A DNA stretch of 16,855 nucleotides, from positions 1-16,855 of the forward strand of contig CAZINI010000062.1 of the NCBI GenBank assembly GCA_964540575.1, in the 5' to 3' direction. This DNA comes from UMGS1889 sp964540575 (GTDB lineage Bacteria; Bacillota; Clostridia; Oscillospirales; Ruminococcaceae). Of this stretch, positions 1-5,730 are shown piece by piece. The notes beneath the pieces were generated by a model. The model made no database searches, was not told where the DNA came from, and worked only from the letters and a program-made list of their open reading frames with translations. The first letter of the stretch is position 1, and each line of letters opens with the position of its first letter. The translations under genes and the position numbers were made by a program.

Positions 1-842
1 ACGAACTTAACAGAGTATTTGGTGAGATTTTCGATAATTGTGAGGAGAATTACGGTTCTGAACCTCTGCCTGGTGATTACATCGGTGATGACGGGCTGAT
101 ATATTGCGGCAGCTGTCATACGAAGAAACAATGTCTTACACCGAGGATACTGACCTTTGAGCCGAGGATAGTGAGCTGTCCATGCAAATGTCAGCTGGAA
201 AGGGAAGCGGCTGAGAAGGCACAAAGGGAGTTTGTTCAGCGTGTTCGGAGAAATACCGCAAATGCCAATATTCCCACTCATTATTCAAATACAAAGCTTG
301 AAATGCTTGATGAAGCTAACCAAAATTTTGCTGTCAGATACCTTGCCGATTTCTATGAAAACAGTGGTGATACCATAGGCTTGCTGCTGTACGGAGATGT
401 GGGAACGGGCAAGAGCTTTCTTGCAAGCTGTCTGGCAAATGATATGCTGAGAAAGGGATATTCCGTGCGGTGGCTGTCGGCTATGCAGATAGTTGAGCAG
501 GGGGCGTTTTACAGCGATGAGGATTACAGGCGGTATGTTGATGATATAATCCGTCCCGATGTGCTGATAATTGATGATCTGGGCGCCGAGCGTGGAACGG
601 AATTTGCTATGGAAAGAGTTTTCAGCCTTGTTGACACAAGAGTTTCCTCGGAAAAACCTTTGATAGTGACCACCAATGTTGACATAAACGCTATGGGACA
701 ATGCTCCGATCTTCGCAGAAAGCGGACTTTTGACAGAGTTCTGTCTGCCACTTTTCCTTATTTTATGAGAGGTGTGAGCCGCAGAATGAGGTCGGCAAGG
801 GAGAATTTTGATAGGTATAAGGATCGGTTTTTGAGCGAGTAG
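1..842 (+). CDS. DnaC/IstB-like AAA+ ATPase, 5' end outside window
   Basis: The frame is open from base 3 to the stop at 840-842, so the 5' end lies outside the window; a GTG at 171 is internal. The visible 279 residues start with a cysteine-rich part (YCGSCH at about 102-119, then CPCKC from 177), probably a zinc-binding head. Next come Walker A GDVGTGKS (393-416) and Walker B VLIIDDLGAE (from 561), followed by TTN (sensor-like) and a C-terminal GVSRRMRS arginine motif. This is the DnaC/DnaI helicase-loader or IstB-type ATPase family, which is common in Firmicutes mobile elements, where it is thought to load a helicase during element replication. The substrate here is inferred. It could equally be a host dnaI-like gene, but the xis/mobC neighbours favour an element gene. 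Confidence 0.85.
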   Translation, partial: ELNRVFGEIFDNCEENYGSEPLPGDYIGDDGLIYCGSCHTKKQCLTPRILTFEPRIVSCPCKCQLEREAAEKAQREFVQRVRRNTANANIPTHYSNTKLEMLDEANQNFAVRYLADFYENSGDTIGLLLYGDVGTGKSFLASCLANDMLRKGYSVRWLSAMQIVEQGAFYSDEDYRRYVDDIIRPDVLIIDDLGAERGTEFAMERVFSLVDTRVSSEKPLIVTTNVDINAMGQCSDLRRKRTFDRVLSATFPYFMRGVSRRMRSARENFDRYKDRFLSE

Positions 843-901
843 ATAATACAGTAATCGTTATCTGTTGAAAAGAAGAGAATAATTCAATTTGATGAAAACA
901 T

Positions 902-1324
902 CTATTTAGAAATTTCGTTTTTTACAAATTCAAATATTTCTTCGTTATCGTAAATTAGATAATAGTCACAGTTTACAATGTTACGAAGATGCTTGCGATC
1001 CTTCAGTTCATCAATCAACTCATCAAGTGTGGAACAATCAATCGTATTTGCAACAGTTTCCTTGTTTGAATTGAGCATTATATCAGTTTCATCAAAAACC
1101 AAATGCCACAATTTTCTTTGTTTCCCATAGAAAAAATAGTTTGTTTGACCAAATTGCAATAACATTTGTAGTGCTTCACGTTTTATGAACTCTTCATTAT
1201 TAGTTACATCAACGATGTAAAATAATTCTGCACAATGAGAATTTGATGGTGCGATTCTGCCTGTAAATAAATCAACGCCGTATATATTATGATCAATTAT
1301 TTGAAAGGATTCGATGATAAACAC
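902..1324 (-). CDS. Hypothetical protein with unusual start
   Basis: This is an unrecognised soluble protein of about 140 residues, acidic, with aromatic-rich beta-like stretches and no membrane segment or known motif. It runs opposite to the element genes on both sides and has its own promoter, so it looks like an inserted single-gene cargo. The start is odd. The only standard start in frame near the 5' end is GTG at 1324-1322, but its G is the last base of a perfect AGGAGG (1329-1324), and a TAG lies two codons upstream. The codons at normal spacing behind that Shine-Dalgarno are ATC (1318 and 1315). The first internal ATG is about 54 codons in. Coordinates use the GTG. The size and isolated setting would suit an immunity-like or orphan protein, but nothing proves a role. 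Confidence 0.6.
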   Translation of the reverse strand: MFIIESFQIIDHNIYGVDLFTGRIAPSNSHCAELFYIVDVTNNEEFIKREALQMLLQFGQTNYFFYGKQRKLWHLVFDETDIMLNSNKETVANTIDCSTLDELIDELKDRKHLRNIVNCDYYLIYDNEEIFEFVKNEISK

Positions 1325-1362
1325 CTCCTAAAAATATGCCGATGTTCATAAAGCTATTAATA

Positions 1363-1391
1363 ATTATATCATATACTACAGAGAAAATCAA
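1363..1391 (-). promoter_or_regulatory. Promoter of the minus-strand orphan gene
   Basis: On the minus strand, TTGATT (1391-1386) and a perfect TATAAT (1368-1363) are separated by exactly 17 bp. Transcription would begin about 30 nt before the coding region at 1324. It fits a housekeeping sigma-A promoter. Confidence 0.6.
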
Positions 1392-1422
1392 ATTCTGATT
1401 ATCAATGAAAGGACTTTCCCGA

Positions 1423-1767
1423 ATGCGTAAGCACAGCAAATTCTTTTCAATCGCCGAATTCTGCAAATCGAATGGTCTGCAGCCTGTCGAATTCTATGAG
1501 ATACTCAGCCGTCACCCGGAGCTGGCTAAGAAATTGAAATCCAACGTAAAAGGCGAACGCCTGCTTGATGAAAGGTCCATAACGGCTGCAGGAGCGATCC
1601 TTCGCAAGATTGAAAAAGCAAAGCACAGCAAAAGCCCAATGTCGGCAGCTGCCGTGGAGTTAAATTTACTTGCAGCTAAAAATGATGAGCTGCGAAAGGA
1701 GGTGATTCGGTTAAGAGCCGAAAATGAAAAACTGAAAAATGCTCTTAGGAGCAAACGTTCAAAATGA
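1423..1767 (+). CDS. Element protein with C-terminal coiled coil
   Basis: Start chosen at ATG 1423 because AAAGGA (1408-1413) sits 9 nt upstream; an in-frame ATG at 1405 has no ribosome binding site. The 114-residue product is basic. Residues 1-65 carry an HTH-like pattern (SIAEFCKSNGLQPVEFYEIL), then a small SITAAGAILRKIEKAK segment. The last 35 residues are a leucine-heptad coiled coil (NDELRKEVIRLRAENEKLKN). This suggests a small DNA-binding dimer or accessory replication/recombination protein. No named family is recognised. Its stop overlaps the ATG of a tiny ORF (ATGA at 1764), so it probably heads an operon with the excisionase-like gene. Confidence 0.6.
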   Translation: MRKHSKFFSIAEFCKSNGLQPVEFYEILSRHPELAKKLKSNVKGERLLDERSITAAGAILRKIEKAKHSKSPMSAAAVELNLLAAKNDELRKEVIRLRAENEKLKNALRSKRSK

Positions 1768-1853
1768 AGGAAAGAGAATTTTTTATATGGTGCATATCAA
1801 GACAGGCAGAGAATTTTGCAAATCAGCTCGGCCGAATAAAACGGAAAGTGTGA
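1764..1853 (+). CDS. Tiny 29-aa ORF, translationally coupled
   Basis: ATG at 1764 overlaps the stop of the upstream gene as ATGA, and the ORF ends at TGA 1851-1853, four bases before the next ATG at 1858. The product (MKEREFFIWCISRQ start, basic IKRKV end) matches nothing recognised. It may be a real coupled micropeptide, a leader helping ribosomes reach the next gene, or a gene remnant. Confidence 0.3.
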   Translation: MKEREFFIWCISRQAENFANQLGRIKRKV

Positions 1854-1857
1854 TCGT

Positions 1858-2070
1858 ATGAGTGAAATGCTTATTGAAGAAATTGAAAAACTCAATCGGA
1901 ACTATCTTACTCCTGCCGAGGTTTCAAAGGCTTTGGGAATTTCGATTTCTACATTTTACAGGAATTATGAAAAGATGAAATTTCCGATTATCAGAGTGGG
2001 CAAGAAGATACATATTCCAAAGGAAGCGTTTCTCAGATTTTTGAGATTCGGAGAAAGTTCGGATAATTGA
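1858..2070 (+). CDS. Excisionase-like HTH DNA-binding protein
   Basis: This 70-residue protein is essentially one winged-helix/MerR-like domain of the excisionase (HTH_17) type: YLTPAEVSKALGISISTFYR supplies the turn and recognition helix at about residues 15-35, and IIRVGKKIHIPKEAFLRFL the wing and closing helix at about 44-62. Such proteins act as recombination directionality factors or small regulators in integrative elements. No integrase is visible nearby, so a regulatory role is equally possible. It follows the coiled-coil protein and the tiny ORF on the same strand and precedes the candidate transfer origin and mobC. Its ribosome binding site is weak (GGAAAG), consistent with translational coupling. 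Confidence 0.75.
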   Translation: MSEMLIEEIEKLNRNYLTPAEVSKALGISISTFYRNYEKMKFPIIRVGKKIHIPKEAFLRFLRFGESSDN

Positions 2071-2257
2071 AGTAAATATCGTTTTCCCGGCAGCTTTTCG
2101 GGGTTGCCGGGGGGCGAAATCGGTGATGCAGAGGGGGTAGGAGGCAGATACCCGCAAGCGTTGAAAAGGTATATACCTTTTCGCTTTACGTGCCCAATAA
2201 CACGCAAAATCAGGGGCAACCCTAAAACCCGATAACATATGTAAAGGAGATAGAAAT
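2071..2257. other. Palindrome-rich intergenic region, candidate oriT
   Basis: The stretch between the excisionase-like gene and mobC is more GC-rich than its surroundings and full of symmetry. There is a hairpin CCCGGCA/TGCCGGG (2086-2092 with 2105-2111). A perfect 18-bp palindrome AAAAGGTATATACCTTTT lies at 2164-2181. An 8-bp inverted repeat GGGTTGCC/GGCAACCC (2101-2108 and 2215-2222) encloses the palindrome and CGTG/CACG arms (2189-2204). Transfer origins of mobilizable elements usually lie directly upstream of mobC/relaxase genes and contain such repeats, so an oriT is inferred. No nick site was recognised. AAAGGAG ahead of mobC lies at 2243-2249. Confidence 0.4.
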
Positions 2258-2599
2258 ATGCCATACAGAAAAGATAGAATAAAGAAACTTATAGGATTTA
2301 CTCCCGAAGAATGGGAGGTGATCTGCAAGAAAGCGAAGGTTGCAAGGCTGCGGACAGGCACTTACATTCGCAGAATGTCGGTCAAGGGAGAAATCAAATA
2401 TTACGAACTCAAAGAGCTTGTAACTTTGAAAAGAGCATTCCTCTCCATCGGCAACAATCTCAATCAGATCGCAAAGGTTGCAAATGAGTCAGGTTCGATT
2501 TATCAAAAAGACATCGAGGACTTGCAGGAGGAATTCAAATATTTCCGGACTGCTATGCAGAGCTATCTGTTCCCAATCTCTCCCACATACATTTCCTAA
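2258..2599 (+). CDS. mobC: MobC-like relaxosome accessory protein
   Basis: This basic 113-residue protein matches the plasmid mobilisation MobC pattern. An N-terminal ribbon-helix-helix part (RIKKLIGFTPEEWEVICKKA, then TYIRRMSVKG at about 38-47) is followed by the diagnostic FLSIGNNLNQIAKVAN at about residues 66-81. MobC proteins bind oriT and help the relaxase nick it. The start has a clear AAAGGAG seven or so bases upstream. A relaxase gene normally follows immediately; here the reading ends at 2599 and is followed by a hairpin that terminates oncoming minus-strand transcription. The relaxase has therefore been lost, displaced by the cargo, or lies elsewhere. Confidence 0.75.
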   Translation: MPYRKDRIKKLIGFTPEEWEVICKKAKVARLRTGTYIRRMSVKGEIKYYELKELVTLKRAFLSIGNNLNQIAKVANESGSIYQKDIEDLQEEFKYFRTAMQSYLFPISPTYIS

Positions 2600-2611
2600 T
2601 GCAGAATTTTT

Positions 2612-2650
2612 GAAAAAATGAAAAGCTCCGTCATTTTACGATGACGGAGC
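2612..2650 (-). terminator. Intrinsic terminator of the RHH/SEC-C/GNAT operon
   Basis: On the minus strand a perfect 10-bp stem GCTCCGTCAT/ATGACGGAGC (2650-2641 with 2634-2625) with a 6-base loop is followed by TTTTCATTTTTTCAAAAA. The T-rich tail is only on the minus-strand side, so it ends transcription coming leftwards from the acetyltransferase stop at 2780. Confidence 0.75.
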
Positions 2651-2779
2651 GATCACCAATCGGTAACAGAATAGAGAAAAATCTGAACATTTTCAAATCA
2701 ATACTCTTTTAATCAGGGGGTTATGACATCTTTCGACATTTATCAAGTTGAAAATAAGATTCTCAAGGAGATGAAATAG

Positions 2780-3223
2780 TTACTTGCTAATGATTTTTTT
2801 GGTCAAATATCTACTATCGCTTCGTTGATCAATGAAACCAAGATGACGATATACAATGTAGGAATTCATATAACATGCTGTTCGTAAAGCCAATTCTTTG
2901 ATTCCATTGTTTAATGCAGCTGATTCCATTTCACTTAACAAAGCTTTCCCGAAACCGCGGTTTTGTTCTTCCGGTATTACTGCAAGAAGTTCAATATATA
3001 TAGTTTTTCCAAATGCCATATCCGGAATAACATAACCTGTTATGAATCCAATAATTTCATTAGCTTCATTATAAGCTGCAAAGGCATATCCCTGATCAAT
3101 ACTGAATTTAACGTATTCATTGAAATGTGGATAGAACTCAAAAACTTCTTTTGATACATCGAATGCCTTTGCATATACGGCCTTTATATAAGTTATTTCT
3201 CGGTCAGTTAATGCTTTGATCAT
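2780..3223 (-). CDS. GNAT-family N-acetyltransferase
   Basis: The 147-residue protein has the GNAT fold signature. Beta-4 and motif A are at about residues 75-100 (YIELLAVIPEEQNRGFGKAL), with the acetyl-CoA pyrophosphate loop Q87-N-R-G-F-G92. Motif B follows (ELALRTACYMNSYIVYRHLGF), with the YRHLGF ending typical of the family. The reaction would be acetyl transfer from acetyl-CoA to an amine; the substrate cannot be read from sequence. The start has AAAGGAAA upstream. It is the last gene of a minus-strand operon, 32 bp after the SEC-C gene and about 130 bp before the terminator. Confidence 0.85.
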   Translation of the reverse strand: MIKALTDREITYIKAVYAKAFDVSKEVFEFYPHFNEYVKFSIDQGYAFAAYNEANEIIGFITGYVIPDMAFGKTIYIELLAVIPEEQNRGFGKALLSEMESAALNNGIKELALRTACYMNSYIVYRHLGFIDQRSDSRYLTKKIISK

Positions 3224-3255
3224 TATATAATTTCCTTTCTGTTAATTGACCCTTT

Positions 3256-4332
3256 TTACAAGGAAAATAAATCATAAGATGGTTTTTCAAATCGGTTGAT
3301 AATTTTTTCGTCAATCTCCATTAAATCGGCTAAACCCAAAAACAGCATTGTAAATTCTTCTTTTCCTTGTTTCGACAAATTATTCCAAGAACTGGGCTTT
3401 ATAGCAATATTTTCAGTTATAATCGGAATTGTATTATTAATATAATTGTACCTTTCTTCTTCTGTTGTTGATATCAATCGTTCTTTTATTGTTGAAAATA
3501 TATCGTCGTATTTTTTTAGCCAAGCTATTATTGCGTATGTTTTGTCTTTTTCAGGAAACACACATAAGTAGATATGATGAGCACAAACATTGGGATTTAA
3601 TAAATCTTGAATTTTTCTTCCATCGAAATCAACTTGTGGTGCTTCTCCACCGGTAGCAGCAAAATTGGAAAATCCGTCAAAAGTCCAAACGATGCTGGTC
3701 AGTATATCGTATTGTTCATTTAGTATTGCTTTATCAAAAAGCTCTTTTTCTTCTTCAAAATCATCCACTGCCATACTAAATCCTGTCTTTCCTTCTATTG
3801 TTCGATACGGTATATCTATAATAGAGGGTTTGTTTGAAAAAACTATTTGTTCCATTCGAACAGCTTCCTGTTTTTTATGATATTCAAGGGCGAATGCTCT
3901 GTATACATATAAAAAAATCTGTTGATCTGTTCCAATAAAATCATGATCTTCTATTGGTTGAAATGTTATTTTGTCATGATACCCACAAAAACCTGTAAAA
4001 ACCGATGCTTCTTTTCTACCATATTCATTTTGAAGTGAAAATATTAAATCTGGTTTTGGACATGGCATATATACTTTGCCGTTATCAGAAATCTTAGCAA
4101 GAATTTTATTGTTTTGTATAGAATGTGCTCCTATTATTCTTTCAGAACAGGATGATTTATTAGGATGGATACATTCCTTAAAACGTGCTTCTTTTCTTAC
4201 TTTTTTGTATATTTCCGAAAAGTTTTGAATATCAGTAAATTCAGGATTGTCTTCTTTGCCAAGACAACATTTTTTGTATTTTTTTCCACTTCCACAAGGG
4301 CAGGGATCATTCCTACCTATTTTTTTATTCAT
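3256..4332 (-). CDS. SEC-C zinc-knuckle protein, unknown function
   Basis: This 358-residue protein opens with a SEC-C motif at residues 5-22 (GRNDPCPCGSGKKYKKCC), giving the C-x-C-x8-C-C zinc ligands. SEC-C tails are known from SecA and many unrelated bacterial proteins, where they mediate protein or nucleic-acid contacts. The rest is not recognised: there is a second Cys/His-containing segment near residues 54-125 (ECIHPNKSSCSERIIGAHSIQ, then TGFCGYHDK), which could be another metal site, and a helical C-terminal third. GGAGG sits before the ATG. It lies 24 bp after the RHH gene and 32 bp before the acetyltransferase, so the three are probably co-transcribed and repressed together. Confidence 0.75.
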   Translation of the reverse strand: MNKKIGRNDPCPCGSGKKYKKCCLGKEDNPEFTDIQNFSEIYKKVRKEARFKECIHPNKSSCSERIIGAHSIQNNKILAKISDNGKVYMPCPKPDLIFSLQNEYGRKEASVFTGFCGYHDKITFQPIEDHDFIGTDQQIFLYVYRAFALEYHKKQEAVRMEQIVFSNKPSIIDIPYRTIEGKTGFSMAVDDFEEEKELFDKAILNEQYDILTSIVWTFDGFSNFAATGGEAPQVDFDGRKIQDLLNPNVCAHHIYLCVFPEKDKTYAIIAWLKKYDDIFSTIKERLISTTEEERYNYINNTIPIITENIAIKPSSWNNLSKQGKEEFTMLFLGLADLMEIDEKIINRFEKPSYDLFSL

Positions 4333-4356
4333 TGTGATCCTCCAAATACTATTTTT

Positions 4357-4572
4357 TTATTGTTCTTCGTGCAGGCGTTCAAGCTCCGCATAGTATTTAT
4401 TCAATTCCTCCATAACAAACCGCTTTATTTCGGAGGTGACGGAAACCCCACGCATTTCACACCAAGCCTTGTAGTCCTTAAATTCTTCCATTCGGACACG
4501 GGTGGAAACGGTGTGCATATTCTCCTTATCCCATTTACGGGCATAACCCTTTTGTTTTTCCGATACAGGCAT
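4357..4572 (-). CDS. RHH (CopG-like) DNA-binding protein, likely autorepressor
   Basis: Start chosen at ATG 4572 (71 residues): AAAGAG lies 7 nt upstream, while the longer reading to 4650 crosses the promoter -10. The protein is short and charged, with VSTRVRMEEFKDYKAWCEMRGVSV in the middle: a beta strand followed by two helices as in ribbon-helix-helix repressors, with TSEIKRFVMEEL as the second helix. RHH dimers bind palindromic operators, and two near-identical imperfect palindromes flank the divergent promoters just upstream. It is the first gene of the RHH/SEC-C/GNAT operon. Autorepression and repression of the plus-strand operon are inferred from site positions. Confidence 0.65.
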   Translation of the reverse strand: MPVSEKQKGYARKWDKENMHTVSTRVRMEEFKDYKAWCEMRGVSVTSEIKRFVMEELNKYYAELERLHEEQ

Positions 4573-4585
4573 ATTATCACTCTTT

Positions 4586-4600
4586 CTACTTGCGTAAGTA
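4586..4600. promoter_or_regulatory. Operator copy 1, CTACTTGCGTAAGTA
   Basis: The sequence has arms TACTT/AAGTA around GCGT and lies directly downstream of the minus-strand -10 (4617-4612), at about the transcription start and the leader of the RHH gene. It matches operator copy 2 over 15 bases. Binding here would block the minus promoter. The binding protein is inferred to be the RHH product. Confidence 0.6.
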
Positions 4601-4611
4601 TGTATTAACTC

Positions 4612-4641
4612 ATTATACCACAGCCAAGTACGAAATGTCAA
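4612..4641 (-). promoter_or_regulatory. Promoter of the RHH/SEC-C/GNAT operon
   Basis: On the minus strand a perfect TTGACA (4641-4636) and a perfect TATAAT (4617-4612) are separated by 18 bp. This is a strong sigma-A promoter, about 40 bp upstream of the RHH start at 4572. Confidence 0.75.
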
Positions 4642-4689
4642 TGTGCGCAAAGGCCAAAAAAATTCTGTAAAGTTTGGCTGGAATTACCA

Positions 4690-4718
4690 TTGAAAACTAC
4701 TTGCGTAAGTAGTAAAAT
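4690..4718 (+). promoter_or_regulatory. Promoter of the acidic-protein operon
   Basis: TTGAAA (4690-4695) and TAAAAT (4713-4718) are 17 bp apart. The spacer is almost entirely the second operator copy. Transcription would begin near 4725 and read into the genes at 4780 and 5239. Confidence 0.65.
4697..4712. promoter_or_regulatory. Operator copy 2 inside the promoter spacer
   Basis: CTACTTGCGTAAGTAG has 6-bp arms CTACTT/AAGTAG around GCGT and fills the spacer between the -35 and -10 of the plus-strand promoter. A protein bound here would exclude RNA polymerase. The match to copy 1 (15 of 16 bases) and the 111-bp distance suggest joint regulation of both divergent operons. Confidence 0.65.
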
Positions 4719-4741
4719 AGTAAATGTAAGGAAACCACAAA

Positions 4742-4758
4742 ATGTTCCGGTGGAACAT
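4742..4758. repeat. 17-bp palindrome ATGTTCCGGTGGAACAT, copy 1
   Basis: Arms ATGTTCC/GGAACAT around GGT lie in the leader RNA of the acidic-protein gene, 9 nt upstream of its GGAGG ribosome binding site. Identical copies are at 5519-5535 (inside a terminator stem) and 8801-8817. Possible roles are a protein operator, an RNA hairpin near the ribosome binding site, or a spreading miniature repeat. Confidence 0.6.
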
Positions 4759-4779
4759 CACAACGATGGAGGTATCATT

Positions 4780-5217
4780 ATGTTAAGAATTTCCGATGAA
4801 AGCTATGAGAGAGTAACCGAGATCCTTGAGGACATAGGCTATGCTTGTGAAACTTCCGACTACTTTGAGGACTGGGAAGACGTTGCAAGGTCATCGTTCT
4901 GCATTATGGATGATCTGGATGCGGACTGCTATGATATGACTTGTGCTGCCGTTGTGGAGAAAATCGCTGACCTCTATGCGGAGGGCGATACCAACTATGC
5001 AAAGGGCATACACTCAGCCTTTCAGGGCTATCTCACAGAACGCCGTGACTACCTTGAATTTAACGGCTACTATGACAAGCCCGACGAACTTCCCGAAGAT
5101 GCTGACGAGGACGATATTGACCTCTATAACGAGAAAATGGAGAGATATGAAGCCTATGAGGGAATTATCAATGCGGTTGATAAGTGGATCGAGAGGGTCG
5201 GCAAGATAACTGCTTGA
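4780..5217 (+). CDS. Very acidic 145-aa protein, unknown function
   Basis: Start chosen at ATG 4780, which has GGAGG (4768-4772) at proper spacing. The upstream reading from 4690 would begin inside the promoter -35. I count 40 Asp/Glu against 13 Lys/Arg, with an acidic cluster PEDADEDDID near residue 106. It looks mostly helical with many Tyr, and there is no signal peptide or membrane segment. No family is recognised. Such acidity occurs in DNA-mimic antirestriction or anti-defence proteins of mobile elements, but also in many others, and the ArdA signature is not seen. It is the first gene of a two-gene operon controlled by a promoter with an operator in its spacer. Confidence 0.65.
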   Translation: MLRISDESYERVTEILEDIGYACETSDYFEDWEDVARSSFCIMDDLDADCYDMTCAAVVEKIADLYAEGDTNYAKGIHSAFQGYLTERRDYLEFNGYYDKPDELPEDADEDDIDLYNEKMERYEAYEGIINAVDKWIERVGKITA

Positions 5218-5238
5218 ATAAATGGAGGGACAGTTACT

Positions 5239-5496
5239 ATGGAAAACAAGATAATCATTCAGGGTGAGGTAATCGAAGTTAATATGCTCAAGAAAACTGG
5301 CAGAACGCTTGATTGGTTCGGAGTAAAGGTAAGGAAAGCCGAGGACGGTTCGGAAGTAACGATTGAGTGCGAAGCGAGTGAGTTTGATAAAAGGCTGCTT
5401 CCCGGTACGAAAATCGCTGTCCTGGGCTATCACACCGACAAGGACGAGGACGGTGAGCCTGCTGACAGGATCGTGGCTAAGACACTTAACTACTGA
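5239..5496 (+). CDS. Small beta-rich protein (85 aa), unknown function
   Basis: ATG at 5239 has GGAGG about 10 nt upstream and lies 21 bp after the acidic-protein gene, with a strong terminator just downstream, so it is the second gene of that operon. The protein alternates strand-forming stretches (IIIQGEVIEVNML, FGVKVRKAE, EVTIECEASEF, TKIAVLGYHT), which would fit a small OB-like or similar beta-barrel fold; that is an impression, not a family match. Net charge is acidic towards the C-terminus (DKDEDGEPAD). Element-encoded nucleic-acid binding or accessory functions are possible. Nothing in the sequence fixes a role. Confidence 0.65.
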   Translation: MENKIIIQGEVIEVNMLKKTGRTLDWFGVKVRKAEDGSEVTIECEASEFDKRLLPGTKIAVLGYHTDKDEDGEPADRIVAKTLNY

Positions 5497-5509
5497 TATT
5501 ACGAAATGA

Positions 5510-5555
5510 GCCGATCAAAATGTTCCGGTGGAACATTTTGATCGGCTTTTATATT
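5510..5555 (+). terminator. Strong intrinsic terminator with embedded palindrome copy 2
   Basis: A perfect 17-bp stem (arms 5510-5526 and 5530-5546, ends GCCGATC/GATCGGC) with a 3-base loop GGT is followed by TTTTATATTTG. It sits 14 bases after the stop at 5496. The inner part is the 17-bp palindrome (5519-5535). It ends the acidic-protein operon and insulates the next promoter. Confidence 0.85.
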
Positions 5556-5583
5556 TGACTTGATTGTCGGAATATGGTATAAT
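5555..5583 (+). promoter_or_regulatory. Promoter of the secreted/membrane operon
   Basis: TTGACT (5555-5560) and a perfect TATAAT (5578-5583) are separated by 17 bp, immediately after the terminator T-tract. It would give a leader of about 140 nt before the ATG at 5731. Confidence 0.75.
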
Positions 5584-5628
5584 ATACACATACAGCTTGT
5601 ATACTCCAATTCGCATTAGTTGTGCTCT

Positions 5629-5701
5629 CAGATTAAGGGCTATCAAAGGAATCGGTGAAACAAGGCATAATAAGATAATGGAAATCATAGCAGTTAATCT
5701 G
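5629..5701 (+). ncRNA. Structured 5' leader candidate (possible cis-regulatory RNA)
   Basis: The leader ends pair: CAGATTAA (5629-5636) with TTAATCTG (5694-5701), then after a 2x2 purine internal loop (GG against AG) GCTAT (5639-5643) with ATAGC (5687-5691). This encloses about 43 nt rich in A and G, including GGAATCGGTGAAAC and GGAAATC. The closing stem finishes 14-15 nt before the AGAGGG ribosome binding site (5716-5721). It does not match a riboswitch class I can name; it could be a protein-binding or thermosensing leader. Confidence 0.35.
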
Positions 5702-5730
5702 AAAATTAATAGTTCAGAGGGTGAATATTT

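Noticed and set aside
843..901. Bidirectional terminator between the ATPase and the minus-strand orphan gene
   Set aside because: Only a weak GATAA/TTATC pairing is visible, with no T-run of useful length.
2723..2779. 18-aa ORF (MTSFDIYQVENKILKEMK)
   Set aside because: It has an ATG two bases after a G-run and ends right at the GNAT stop. It is too short and unsupported to call a gene; mentioned as a possible truncated junction fragment.
4780..5217. ArdA antirestriction protein
   Set aside because: The acidity and mobile-element setting fit, but the ArdA sequence signature is not recognised and the length differs.
5629..5701. Cobalamin or cyclic-di-GMP riboswitch
   Set aside because: GGAATCGGTGAAA slightly recalls the cobalamin core, but the rest of the conserved pieces are missing, and no GEMM core is seen. 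Kept only as an unnamed structured leader.
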